Source of the DNA: Candidatus Villigracilis affinis
GTDB taxonomy: Bacteria > Chloroflexota > Anaerolineae > Anaerolineales > Villigracilaceae
Assembly: GCA_016718275.1 (NCBI GenBank)
Contig: JADKEA010000019.1
Span: 434,001 to 498,000 of the forward strand
Length of the DNA: 64,000 nucleotides
Direction of reading: 5' to 3'
Shown: piece by piece, positions 52,899 through 61,151 of the stretch
Numbering within the stretch: the stretch's first letter is position 1
Layout of the letters: each line of letters opens with the position of its first letter
The notes under the pieces: generated by a model
Databases searched by the model: none
Told to the model about the DNA's origin: nothing
The model's input: only the letters and a program-made list of their open reading frames with translations
Program-made: the position numbers and the translations under genes

Positions 52899-53618
52899 AT
52901 GTCCGATTCTTTGGAACGCCGTCGTATTCTTGTTGTGGATGACGAAGAGCGCATGGTGCGCTTCATCCGCATGAATCTTGAGCATGATGGTTTTCAGGTC
53001 AGCGAAGCCTTCAACGGCAAACAGGCCATTCAAAAACTGCGCGATGTTACGCCTGACCTCATTCTGCTCGATGTGATGATGCCCGATCTGGATGGATTTG
53101 AAGTACTTGAAACTATTCGGGAGATCACAACCGTACCCGTCATCATGCTAACCGCCAAAGGCGAAGAAGACGACCGCGTGCGCGGCCTCGAAGGCGGCGC
53201 GGATGATTATGTGACCAAGCCGTTCAGCCCGCGTGAATTGGTCAGCCGTGTCAAAGCCGTTTTGCGTCGTACCGAAGGTGCCACTGGCTCGATGCACGGA
53301 CTGCTCGAAATCGACAAACGCCTCAAGATCGATTTCGACCGCCGTGAGATCTGGCTGGAAGGCAAGCTCGTCAAACTTCGCCCCACTGAATACCGCCTGC
53401 TTTTCCACCTTGTTCAAAATGCAGGCTGGGTCGTTTCGCATGACCAGCTGCTTCAAAAAGTTTGGGGCTATGAGTATCGAGATGAGCCTCACTATGTCCG
53501 CCTGTATATCAACTACCTGCGCCAGAAACTTGAGAAGGATCCCGCCGACCCCAAGTACATCCTCACCGAGCGCGGTGTAGGTTACCGTTTTGTAGATTAC
53601 AAGCGCGGTAAAGAGTAA
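52899..53618 (+). CDS. OmpR/PhoB-family response regulator, no partner kinase nearby
   Basis: 239 residues. Receiver domain: ILVVDDEERMVRFIRMNL (acidic pair), phospho-acceptor Asp in DLILLDVMMPDLDGFEV (about 57), VPVIMLTAKGE (Thr), VTKPFSPREL (Lys). Linker near 120, then the winged-helix DNA-binding domain (LVKLRPTEYRLLFHLVQNAGWVVS, YVRLYINYLRQKLEKDP, YILTERGVGYRFVD). No histidine kinase is in the window, so it may be phosphorylated by a distant kinase or cross-talk with the Ser/Thr kinase of this cassette. Confidence 0.93.
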   Translation: MSDSLERRRILVVDDEERMVRFIRMNLEHDGFQVSEAFNGKQAIQKLRDVTPDLILLDVMMPDLDGFEVLETIREITTVPVIMLTAKGEEDDRVRGLEGGADDYVTKPFSPRELVSRVKAVLRRTEGATGSMHGLLEIDKRLKIDFDRREIWLEGKLVKLRPTEYRLLFHLVQNAGWVVSHDQLLQKVWGYEYRDEPHYVRLYINYLRQKLEKDPADPKYILTERGVGYRFVDYKRGKE

Positions 53619-53622
53619 TCGC

Positions 53623-53742
53623 ATGTCCGAACAAAAGCCTGACAATAAGCTCATCACCATCGCCAAAATGATCGCCATCTGCATCCTTTGCTTCGGTATC
53701 GTTTACGGCATTGTTTCACTGGTCACATTCCTGACTGTGTAA
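53623..53742 (+). CDS. 39-residue single-span membrane miniprotein
   Basis: ATG 53623, four bases after the response regulator stop, encodes MSEQKPDNKLITIAKMIAIC followed by a hydrophobic helix (ICILCFGIVYGIVSLVTFLTV). One membrane segment with a short basic/acidic N-terminal tail. Too short for the usual gene callers. No ribosome binding site is strong, but the spacing after the response regulator and the terminator just after it (53764-53796) favour a real, last gene of the cassette. Confidence 0.65.
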   Translation: MSEQKPDNKLITIAKMIAICILCFGIVYGIVSLVTFLTV

Positions 53743-53763
53743 AATCTCTAATAAAACGAATAC

Positions 53764-53800
53764 AAAACGCTTGCGTTTTTTTAACGCAAGCGTTTTAAAT
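53764..53800 (+). terminator. Terminator of the kinase cassette
   Basis: 14-bp perfect stem AAAACGCTTGCGTT with a five-base loop of T, followed by a T-rich end, 21 bases after the miniprotein. Confidence 0.88.
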
Positions 53801-53843
53801 TAAGGGCGTACGGTAAAACCAACCAAACCTGAAGGAGGTACCT

Positions 53844-54287
53844 ATGTCCAATTTAATTCGTTGGGAACCCGCCCGTGAAATGATGACGCTGCGAGAGGCC
53901 ATGGATCGCCTCTTCGACGACGCCTTCACCCGTCCGCTCAGCATGGCTGGCAATGGCTGGGCTGTGCCTGCAGTGGATATGTACCAGACCGATAACGAGG
54001 TCGTGGTCAAGGCCGCCCTGCCTGGCATGAAGGCCGAAGACGTGCAGCTCAATGTCACAGGCGAAGTGCTCACCATCAAGGGTGAGATCAAGCAGAAGGA
54101 AGAAGTGAAGGAAAAAGCCTACCATCTGCGCGAACAGCGCTGGGGCATGTTCGAGCGTTCGGTCATTCTTCCCACTGAGGTCGTCGCCGACAAGGCCAAA
54201 GCCGATTTTGAAAACGGCATCCTCACCATCACGCTTCCCAAAGCTGAAGAAGCCAAACCCAAGACCATCTCGATTAAGGCGAAGTAA
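53844..54287 (+). CDS. Small heat-shock protein, Hsp20 family
   Basis: 147 residues. N-terminal region (LIRWEPAREMMTLREAMDRLFDDAF), alpha-crystallin domain about 45-140 (VDMYQTDNEVVVKAALPGM, VQLNVTGEVLTIKGE, FERSVILP), with the end ITLPKAEE and a C-terminal IxI-like KTISIKAK. ATP-independent holdase. AAGGAGG gives strong translation. No CIRCE element is visible upstream. A strong terminator follows. Confidence 0.94.
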   Translation: MSNLIRWEPAREMMTLREAMDRLFDDAFTRPLSMAGNGWAVPAVDMYQTDNEVVVKAALPGMKAEDVQLNVTGEVLTIKGEIKQKEEVKEKAYHLREQRWGMFERSVILPTEVVADKAKADFENGILTITLPKAEEAKPKTISIKAK

Positions 54288-54300
54288 CCACCGCCAACCC

Positions 54301-54338
54301 AAAACAGGAGTCGATTCTGCTCGACTCCTGTTTTGCTT
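54301..54338 (+). terminator. Terminator of hsp20
   Basis: AAAACAGGAGTCGA and complement around a six-base loop, then a T-rich end, 14 bases after the stop. Confidence 0.92.
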
Positions 54339-54393
54339 TAATGGGTGAGACGTACTTTACGCGTTATGATTAATGGATAGGAGACTCATCCAC

Positions 54394-55641
54394 ATGACTG
54401 ACTCTTTTTCATCTTTACGCATCAACCCCGACCGTATGCTGGATACGTTTAACCAACTGGCTTTGATCGGCGCGACAGGTGACGGCGGTGTCAATCGGCC
54501 CACATTCAGTGAAGCGCATCTTGCGGCGCGCAAATGGTTTCGAGAACAGGTCGAAGCCTCTGGCTTGGAATTTCGCACTGATGGCGCGGGGAATCATTCC
54601 GCTGTTTTAACCTGTAAACATTTAAACGCGCCAACCTTGTTGTTAGGTTCGCATCTCGACTCTGTCCCCAAAGGCGGACGATTCGACGGCGCGCTCGGCG
54701 TGATGGCGGCTCTCGAAGTGCTGAGAACTGTCAAAGAAAACGGGATCAACTTGCGGTTAAATCTCGAAGCGATTGACTTTACAGACGAAGAAGGCACACA
54801 TTTGAGTCTGTTTGGGAGCAGTGCAATCTCCGGGCATCTTCATCCAGAAGATTTGAAAAATCCATACAGCGGACGTGAAAATTTCACGGCAGGGCTGGCG
54901 CGTGCAGGCTTGACCGAAGACGGGCTGTTTCAAGCGAAACGCGCGAAGGAATCTTTGGCGGGATATTTGGAGTTGCACATTGAGCAGGGCAAGCGCCTGG
55001 AACGCGCGAAGGTTGACATTGGCATTGTCTCGGCGATCGTGGGCTATGGCTCGTATCGCATGAGTTATGTTGGCCGCGCCGACCATGCAGGTTCGACGAC
55101 GATGGAAGATCGGCGGGATGCGGGGCAGGGCGTCGCCGCTTTTATTTTGGCGGCGCGTGAAACCGTGATGCGCGATTTTCCGAATTGCGTTGCAAATGTA
55201 GGTAAGATCGAGTTTGCGCCCGGCGCTTCGAATATCGTACCCGCCCGCGCAGATTTTCTGCTTGAATTTCGTTCACCTGATGAAGATCAACTTGCAAAAT
55301 TGGATGCGGCTTTGATGACGCTTGCGAAAGAAAAAGCCGAACAATTTGGTTTGCAATTGATCGCAGAGCCGCTCGGAAAACACCTGCCGAATTTGATGAG
55401 CGCGGAGATTCAAGAGGCTTTCAAGAATTCATGTGATGATTTGAAATTATCGAGCACGGTACTGGCTTCAGGCGCGATCCACGATGCGCAATCGCTGGTG
55501 GGTGTTTGCCCGATCGGCATGATCTTCGTCCCCTCGGTGGATGGCGCCAGCCATGCGCCGCGCGAATTCACCAAGTGGGAAGATTGTGTGAACGGTGCGA
55601 ATGTGCTGTTGCAGACGGTGTTGCGGCTGGCGGCAGGGTAA
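54394..55641 (+). CDS. M20-family amidohydrolase (N-carbamoyl-L-amino acid hydrolase / allantoate amidohydrolase type)
   Basis: 415 residues from ATG 54394 (AGGAG ten bases upstream). Metal-binding motifs: LLGSHLDSVPKGGRFDGALGVMAALEV (about 85), DFTDEEGTHLSLFGS (about 130), YLELHIEQGKRLE, and RADHAGSTTMEDRRDAG. Typical of HyuC/AmaB/AllC bi-metal amidases; the ureido substrate cannot be chosen. Bases 54609-54627 inside the gene are similar to an intergenic word repeat (residues LTCKHLN). The adenosine deaminase follows 43 bases later, suggesting a purine or hydantoin salvage pair. Confidence 0.88.
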   Translation: MTDSFSSLRINPDRMLDTFNQLALIGATGDGGVNRPTFSEAHLAARKWFREQVEASGLEFRTDGAGNHSAVLTCKHLNAPTLLLGSHLDSVPKGGRFDGALGVMAALEVLRTVKENGINLRLNLEAIDFTDEEGTHLSLFGSSAISGHLHPEDLKNPYSGRENFTAGLARAGLTEDGLFQAKRAKESLAGYLELHIEQGKRLERAKVDIGIVSAIVGYGSYRMSYVGRADHAGSTTMEDRRDAGQGVAAFILAARETVMRDFPNCVANVGKIEFAPGASNIVPARADFLLEFRSPDEDQLAKLDAALMTLAKEKAEQFGLQLIAEPLGKHLPNLMSAEIQEAFKNSCDDLKLSSTVLASGAIHDAQSLVGVCPIGMIFVPSVDGASHAPREFTKWEDCVNGANVLLQTVLRLAAG

Positions 55642-55684
55642 AATAGGCTTGACGGTATTTATTTGTAAAAAAGAGATAGATCTC

Positions 55685-56698
55685 ATGAAAAACTTCGACC
55701 CAAAATACAATAACATCCCCAAAACCGAAATTCATTGCCATCTTGAAGGCGCGATCCGCACGCAGACGATCATTGACATTGCGCGTGAATATAATTTAAA
55801 ACTGCCTTCGTATGATGTCCGCGAATTGGATACACATGTGAAAGTGTTCGACCAGTTGCGTGATTTGGAGGCGGTGTTGGAGGCTTTTGGAATTTTCCAA
55901 AACAGCATTACTTCGCCTGCTATTTTCGAGCGGATCAGCTGGGAGTTGTTTGAGGATTGCGCGAAGCAGAATATAAAACTATTCGAAGTGCGCTTTTCTC
56001 CCGATTGGGCTTTTCATGGTCACGATTTGGATTGGGATGCCTGTCTCGAAGGCTTGATTCGCGCTAAAGATCGCGCCGAAAAAGAATTTGATATGGCCAT
56101 CGGCATCATCGCCATCACCTCACGCGGCATGGGCGCGAAGTCGTGTGTCAAAACCGTGGATTGGGCGATCCGCCATAAAGAACATATCCACGCTGTGGAT
56201 CTTGCTGATGGGGAGTTGCTTTACCCGATGAGCGATTTTGTGAAGCCAATTCTGAAGGCGAAAGAAGCAGGGTTGAAGGTAACGATTCATTCAGGAGAAG
56301 ATACGCCTGCTTCGGCTGTGTGGGATACGATCCACGCGTTTCAGCCTGACCGCATCGGTCATGGCATTCACAGCATCGAAGACATGAAAGTGGTTGATCT
56401 CATCAAGGAGCGTGGTATCACGCTCGAAGTCAACCCGTGGAGCAATTACCTGACGAATTCAGTGCGGACGATTGAAGAGCATCCGCTCAAGAAGTTGTTT
56501 GATTTAGGCGTGCGTGTAACCATTAATTCGGATGACCCCGAAGTGTTGGAGACGAATGTCAACAACGAGTATCGAATTGCTCATGAAATCCTCGGCATGA
56601 GCATGGATGATATTGCGACTTGCAATCGTTTTGCGTTCGAATCTTCTTTTGTCGATGAAAAGGTCAAGCAAAGGATTTGGCAGAAATACTTTTTGTAG
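55685..56698 (+). CDS. add: Adenosine deaminase
   Basis: 337 residues from ATG 55685; the longer reading from 55595 overlaps the amidohydrolase gene and is rejected. Zinc-binding PKTEIHCHLEGAIR (about 15), FEVRFSPDWAFHG, catalytic VTIHSGEDTPAS (about 205), DRIGHGIHSI, and VTINSDDPEVLETN (about 285). Hydrolyses adenosine or a related purine nucleoside to the inosine form. Shares the M20 amidohydrolase's transcript and ends in a shared bidirectional terminator. Confidence 0.92.
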   Translation: MKNFDPKYNNIPKTEIHCHLEGAIRTQTIIDIAREYNLKLPSYDVRELDTHVKVFDQLRDLEAVLEAFGIFQNSITSPAIFERISWELFEDCAKQNIKLFEVRFSPDWAFHGHDLDWDACLEGLIRAKDRAEKEFDMAIGIIAITSRGMGAKSCVKTVDWAIRHKEHIHAVDLADGELLYPMSDFVKPILKAKEAGLKVTIHSGEDTPASAVWDTIHAFQPDRIGHGIHSIEDMKVVDLIKERGITLEVNPWSNYLTNSVRTIEEHPLKKLFDLGVRVTINSDDPEVLETNVNNEYRIAHEILGMSMDDIATCNRFAFESSFVDEKVKQRIWQKYFL

Positions 56699-56714
56699 AA
56701 TTGGTACGCAAGGA

Positions 56715-56757
56715 AAATAAAAACAGGTCAGGCTTTGCGCCTGACCTGTTTTTATTT
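56715..56757. terminator. Bidirectional terminator
   Basis: An 18-bp perfect inverted repeat (AAATAAAAACAGGTCAGG and complement) with a seven-base loop between the convergent add gene and the diguanylate cyclase gene. Confidence 0.94.
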
Positions 56758-56759
56758 GG

Positions 56760-58190
56760 CTATTCCTCTCTTCGTCTTTCATGAGCGGGATTATTTCTGT
56801 AGCGACTTTCCTTGTTTCGATACATTGCTTCATCAGCGCGGATAAGAGTCTTTTCAAGTGCCTCGTTCGTTTTGCGGGTTGCACTGCCCATTGAGAATCT
56901 TAGCTCCGGACCCTGATAGTAGCGATTGTTAAGGGCGATCAAAGCGGGTATGCGATCAATGAATTCCTGCGGGGATTCCTGGTTTTTCAAGATGGCGACA
57001 AATTCATCGCCGCCGATGCGTGCGACGGTGGCCTTGTCTGTGAATGCGGTTTTTAGCACCTCGGCGGCGCGGCGTATCAGGTTGTCTCCCGCCTGATGCC
57101 CGAGGGTATCATTGATTTGTTTCAGTCCATCGAGATCGATCATCACAAAACTGACTTCGCTTCCAGCGGCGGCAAGCTGTAAGATTTCATCTTCGAAAAA
57201 GGCTCGGTTGTACAGCCCGGTCATCACATCGTGGGTGCCGAGATAGCGCATGTAATCTTCCGCTTTTTTGCGCGCGGTAATATCCTGAATGGCGACCAAC
57301 ACCCATGAGAAATCCTCCTCGTGCCCGGGCATGAGCCGCCAATCGAGGTGGATGTTGAACGGTTCGCCCGATAAGGAGTAATTGATGCCTTCGTGATCGT
57401 ATATGGTCTTTCCGCTCCACATGTCGAGCAATTCGCCGATGAAGTGCTTTCCCATTTCATCACGAAAGACCCGGTCAAGATTGGAGAGCAAGGCATCCTT
57501 TGATTCTGCTCCGTAGAGTTCGAGCGTTTTCAGGTTGACATCTGTAACGGCGATCCTGCTCATAAATTGGTTGACCAGTTCCGGGTTCCGAAGGAGATGC
57601 GTTTTTAGATCGGTGATCCCCTGCGCGCGCAGCGTGTCGAACATCTCGCGGATGCCTCGATAATCCTCCTCCCAAAGGGAGATGGGTGCATATGTGAACA
57701 GGTTTTGAAAGCGCTTTTCCGCCTTTTTGAGCAGGGTAATGTCTTCGATGGCGACCATTACACATTCCCACATCTCGCAGCATTCCGGCAGTATCTGCCA
57801 GCGCAGGCGAATGTTCAGCGGTTCGTTTTGCAGGGTGTAGTTGATGCCTTCACCCGACCAGCTGGTGTCGCCGTTCCAAAGTGCCAGCAATTCGGTGTGA
57901 AAGTGGTGCCGCATTTCATCGCGGAAGATCTTGCCGAGGTTTTCGGTCAGTTCCTCCACCGAGCTTGCGCCGAACATCTCCAGTGTCTTGAGGTTCACGC
58001 GCGTGACCTTGATCCTGGTCATGCAGGCTTCCACATCCTCGGGGTGGCGGGTGAGGTGCTCATTCAGGTCTATCACGCCGCGCTTGCGCAATTGGTCAAA
58101 GAACAGCTTGATTCCGCTGTAGTCCTCCTCCCATAATGAGATTGGCGCGTACTCGAACAGACTTTTATAATGTTCGACCTGAATTGGCAT
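56760..58190 (-). CDS. Diguanylate cyclase with two tandem PAS-like domains
   Basis: 476 residues, start ATG 58190 with GAGG upstream. Two closely similar PAS-type domains: the first at about 10-155 (FEYAPISLWEEDYSGIKLFF), the second at about 165-305 (FTYAPISLWEEDYRGIREMF). Then a GGDEF domain: THDVMTGLYNRAFFEDEI, FVMIDLDGLKQINDTLGHQAGDNL, and intact ARIGGDEFVAIL. The RxxD inhibitory site expected five residues before GGDEF is absent (TDKATV), so product inhibition may be weak. No membrane span, so cytosolic. It makes cyclic di-GMP in response to a ligand sensed by the PAS pair. Confidence 0.93.
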   Translation of the reverse strand: MPIQVEHYKSLFEYAPISLWEEDYSGIKLFFDQLRKRGVIDLNEHLTRHPEDVEACMTRIKVTRVNLKTLEMFGASSVEELTENLGKIFRDEMRHHFHTELLALWNGDTSWSGEGINYTLQNEPLNIRLRWQILPECCEMWECVMVAIEDITLLKKAEKRFQNLFTYAPISLWEEDYRGIREMFDTLRAQGITDLKTHLLRNPELVNQFMSRIAVTDVNLKTLELYGAESKDALLSNLDRVFRDEMGKHFIGELLDMWSGKTIYDHEGINYSLSGEPFNIHLDWRLMPGHEEDFSWVLVAIQDITARKKAEDYMRYLGTHDVMTGLYNRAFFEDEILQLAAAGSEVSFVMIDLDGLKQINDTLGHQAGDNLIRRAAEVLKTAFTDKATVARIGGDEFVAILKNQESPQEFIDRIPALIALNNRYYQGPELRFSMGSATRKTNEALEKTLIRADEAMYRNKESRYRNNPAHERRREE

Positions 58191-58244
58191 GGCAGCCTCC
58201 TGTGGATGACTTGATTATACAAAAGAAAACGATTAAAACTCAAA

Positions 58245-58274
58245 TTGACCGAATCAGAAGCATTGGTGTATAAT
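58245..58274 (+). promoter_or_regulatory. Promoter of the rpmH-rnpA-yidC-jag operon
   Basis: TTGACC at 58245-58250, 18-base spacer, TATAAT at 58269-58274. A 65-base leader precedes rpmH. The divergent diguanylate cyclase starts at 58190. Confidence 0.85.
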
Positions 58275-58345
58275 TCCGCGCCACTAACTCACAGACAACT
58301 CCCCCATGGGATTTGCAATCATCTTTACATAAGGAAGTATTTCGA

Positions 58346-58516
58346 ATGGTAAAAAGAACATACCAACCCAAGATCCGCCGTCGCGTGCGTGTGCACGGTT
58401 TTCGCTCGCGTATGGCCACTGCTGACGGACGCGCAGTTCTCAAGCGTCGCCGCCTTAAGGGCCGCTACAAACTCACCGTCAAAGCCAATGAGCATGTAAA
58501 GAAGACTCGTTGGTAG
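58346..58516 (+). CDS. rpmH: Ribosomal protein bL34
   Basis: 56 residues from ATG 58346 (AAGGAAG upstream); a reading from 58313 is rejected. Core VKRTYQPKIRRRVRVHGFRSRM and GRAVLKRRRLKGRYKLTV. It is about ten residues longer at the C-terminus (KANEHVKKTRW) than the usual 44-46-residue bL34. Part of the large ribosomal subunit. First gene of the operon that leads to yidC and jag. Confidence 0.95.
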   Translation: MVKRTYQPKIRRRVRVHGFRSRMATADGRAVLKRRRLKGRYKLTVKANEHVKKTRW

Positions 58517-58560
58517 GCATTTGCGTTTTTTAGGGCGCATAGATTCATATTGAGGCACGG

Positions 58561-58914
58561 GTGCAGAGCAAATTTCGCCTGTCCCGATCTGAAGATTTCA
58601 AGCGGGTGCGGCGAATTGGCAAGTCCTATGCCCACCCGCTTGTTGTGTTGGTTGCGCTGGTCAGTGACCCTGCCATTCGCCACGTGCGCGTGGGTGTTGC
58701 GGCGGGCAAAACGACTGGGACTGCCGTCCATCGCAACCGGGCCAAACGACTCTTGCGCGAGGCCATGCGCCCCATGCTGGCCTCCCTCGCTTCCGGCTGG
58801 GACCTTGTGCTGATCGCCAGACCCGCACTTGTGACCGCCACTTTGGAAGATACCCGTTCCGCCCTGCTTGCCCTCCTCCAGCGCGCAAAAATTATTCCTG
58901 CGGATGAACCCTGA
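58561..58914 (+). CDS. rnpA: Ribonuclease P protein component
   Basis: 117 residues from GTG 58561 (GAGG upstream). N-terminal KFRLSRSEDFKRVRRIGKSY, VGVAAGKTTGTAVHRNRAKRLLREAMR (the RNR motif, about 60), and C-terminal helix LLALLQRAK. Binds the catalytic RNA of RNase P for tRNA 5' processing. The RNA itself is not in the window. Confidence 0.95.
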   Translation: MQSKFRLSRSEDFKRVRRIGKSYAHPLVVLVALVSDPAIRHVRVGVAAGKTTGTAVHRNRAKRLLREAMRPMLASLASGWDLVLIARPALVTATLEDTRSALLALLQRAKIIPADEP

Positions 58915-59200
58915 AGAAGAATTCCATTTACATGATTACTCCCATGAGCCGCGTTTGCGGGACATGCCGCGTAATCTGGCAAACTGGCCGCGCATTGCCG
59001 TGCTGGCCTTGATTCGTTTATATCAAATGGCAATTTCTCCGGGCCTGCCCGCAAACACCTGCCGCTTTTATCCATCCTGCTCTCATTATGGCTATCAAGC
59101 CGTTTATAAACATGGCGCGTTGAAAGGTTCGCTGATGGCGGCCTGGCGCGTTTTACGCTGCAACCCGTTCAACCCGGGTGGATACGATCCCGTTCCCTGA
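58904..59200 (+). CDS. yidD: Membrane protein insertion efficiency factor YidD
   Basis: 98 residues from ATG 58904 (overlaps rnpA by 11 bases; ATG 58964 is possible). Core LALIRLYQMAISPGL, CRFYPSCSHYGYQAVYKHG and CNPFNPGGYDPVP, with three conserved Cys residues. Small amphipathic helper of YidC. About 30 extra residues at the N-terminus come from the longer start. Confidence 0.94.
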   Translation: MNPEEEFHLHDYSHEPRLRDMPRNLANWPRIAVLALIRLYQMAISPGLPANTCRFYPSCSHYGYQAVYKHGALKGSLMAAWRVLRCNPFNPGGYDPVP

Positions 59201-59257
59201 TCATTCCTATTTCAATATCCCCGGGTTGTTGCGATTAATCTAGGAGAAGTAAATAAC

Positions 59258-60331
59258 TTGAATACAAAACGATTGGTCTTGATCTCGCTGCTGGTGCTGG
59301 GCGCTTTGATCTTAAGCGCTTGTAGCGGCAGCCGCACGGTGTCCAATAACTGGCACGGACTCGCCGCAGATGCAGAACATGCCTATGTAGCCAGCGGCTC
59401 ACATGTTTATGCGGTGGATTTGAAAAACGGCAATGAAGTCTGGCGATATCCCGCAGAAGCCGATACCAAATTGATGTTTTATGCAAATCCCGTTCTCACT
59501 GCTGATGGCCAACTGCTCATCGGAAGTGCTGGGACAGCTCATCCCTTTGTCAGTTTGAATCCCGCAACCGGCAAGGAAAATTGGGCGGAATCTTTTACAA
59601 AAGGCAAAGGCGCCTGGCTTGCTTCTCCGCTTGTTGTGAATGATACGATCTATGCGCCGAATACCGATGGCTTCGTATACATTCTGGATATGCAGGGCAG
59701 GGAGGCCGCAGACCCCATCGAAGTTGGTGGCGCCCTGTGGTCTGCTCCTGTAACGGATGGGAACCTCATCTATATTGCGTCCCTCGATCATCATCTGCAT
59801 ATCATTGACCCAGCCAGCGGCACTTCGTCTGTAAGCATTGATTTGGGAGGTGCTGCGCCCAGCAGCCCCGTGGTTGCTGATGGCGGAGTCTATGTGGGCT
59901 CGTTCGCTTCCACCATTGAATTGATCCAGTCCAATGGCAGCCATGAAGTTATTGCCAAAACTGAAAACTGGATCTGGGGTTCGCCTGTCCTCGATGGCGA
60001 AACACTTTATTATGCCGACCTCAATGGCAAGGTCTTTTCATTGAATACTTCTGATGGAAGCCAGAACTGGGAAGCTGCACAGTCCGATGCTGTCGTGGCG
60101 GGACTGCTTGTTACGGCCGACCAGATCTACGTTGTGACCGAAGCGGGCAATCTCGTTGCTTTGGACCGCGACGGAGGCAGCCTCTGGGAAAAGACAGTCG
60201 GCGGCAAGTTGTACAGCGCGCCTGTTATTTCAGGTGAATTGATCCTCGTCGCGCCGTATCAGGCTGAGTTCACGCTTGTCGCTTATGATGCGGAAGGCAA
60301 ACAAGCCTGGACTTTCATACCAGAGAAATAA
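59258..60331 (+). CDS. PQQ-propeller lipoprotein inserted between yidD and yidC
   Basis: 357 residues from TTG 59258 (AGGAG upstream). Signal peptide with lipobox LILSAC, then a beta-propeller of about seven PQQ-type blades (VYAVDLKNGNEVWRYPAE, PFVSLNPATGKENWAE, VFSLNTSDGSQNWEAA). It resembles BamB in layout. BamB belongs to outer-membrane assembly, which this organism seems to lack; an extracytoplasmic scaffold or chaperone next to the YidC insertase is inferred from position. Thirteen bases precede yidC. Confidence 0.85.
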   Translation: MNTKRLVLISLLVLGALILSACSGSRTVSNNWHGLAADAEHAYVASGSHVYAVDLKNGNEVWRYPAEADTKLMFYANPVLTADGQLLIGSAGTAHPFVSLNPATGKENWAESFTKGKGAWLASPLVVNDTIYAPNTDGFVYILDMQGREAADPIEVGGALWSAPVTDGNLIYIASLDHHLHIIDPASGTSSVSIDLGGAAPSSPVVADGGVYVGSFASTIELIQSNGSHEVIAKTENWIWGSPVLDGETLYYADLNGKVFSLNTSDGSQNWEAAQSDAVVAGLLVTADQIYVVTEAGNLVALDRDGGSLWEKTVGGKLYSAPVISGELILVAPYQAEFTLVAYDAEGKQAWTFIPEK

Positions 60332-60343
60332 GGAAACTAACCC

Positions 60344-61135
60344 ATGTGGGATACCATTATTATCAACCCCATGACCAACCTTTTATTGTGGATCTATGAT
60401 GTTCTCGGTCATGGCCCGCATATGTTTGGTCTTGCGATCATTTTATTCACCATCCTCATCAAGGTGGTCACCTGGCCGTTGAATGCCTCGCAGGTAAAAG
60501 GCGCCCAGGCCATGCAGGAATTGAACAATGACAAGGATTGGCAGGACATCCAAAAGAAATACGCCAAAGACCGCGAGAAGCTCGCGCAGGAACAGATGCG
60601 TATTTACAAGGAAAAGGGCATCAATCCTTTTGCTTCCTGTCTGCCCACGTTGATCCAGTTCCCGATCATCATCGGTCTTTATCAGAGCATTACGCGCGCG
60701 CTTTCGATCACACCCTTCGACATGCTCAAACTGGCGCGCACGATCTACCCGTTCCAAAATGTTGAGAACATCATCCCGCTCAACAGCACATTCCTGTGGA
60801 TGGATCTGGGTCGCCCGGAAGGCATTCTGCAAAGTTTGATCCACACCTCCTTCCTGCCGAACGGCTTTCCGCTGCTCGCGCTCATCGTTGCATTGACCAC
60901 CTACATTCAGTCAAAACTGACGATGCCCACCTCCAGCAATCCCAACGACCAATCTGCGCAAATGTCGAACATGATGAGCATTTACATGCCGCTCCTGCTT
61001 GGCTGGTTCGCGCTGAATTTTGCCTCGGGCATTGCCATCTACTTCATTACCAGTAACTTATTGGGTATCGTTCAATATGCCGCCACAGGCCGCGCCAATT
61101 GGAGCAACCTGCTGCCCGGCAGCAAGAAAAAATAA
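60344..61135 (+). CDS. yidC: Membrane protein insertase YidC (Oxa1 family, short form)
   Basis: 263 residues. Five predicted spans with the central cytoplasmic loop (QAMQELNNDKDWQDIQKKYA, about 60-85). Motif GINPFASCLPTLIQFPIIIGLYQ (about 95) and the end AIYFITSNLLGIVQY. It lacks the large periplasmic domain of Gram-negative YidC, as expected for a monoderm. Inserts and folds inner-membrane proteins. Confidence 0.94.
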   Translation: MWDTIIINPMTNLLLWIYDVLGHGPHMFGLAIILFTILIKVVTWPLNASQVKGAQAMQELNNDKDWQDIQKKYAKDREKLAQEQMRIYKEKGINPFASCLPTLIQFPIIIGLYQSITRALSITPFDMLKLARTIYPFQNVENIIPLNSTFLWMDLGRPEGILQSLIHTSFLPNGFPLLALIVALTTYIQSKLTMPTSSNPNDQSAQMSNMMSIYMPLLLGWFALNFASGIAIYFITSNLLGIVQYAATGRANWSNLLPGSKKK

Positions 61136-61151
61136 TAGATAGGGAGGCACC

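Noticed and set aside
58200..58209. TGTGGATGA, one base off a DnaA box, next to rpmH
   Set aside because: A single imperfect box with no cluster and no AT-rich unwinding element; not enough for an origin.
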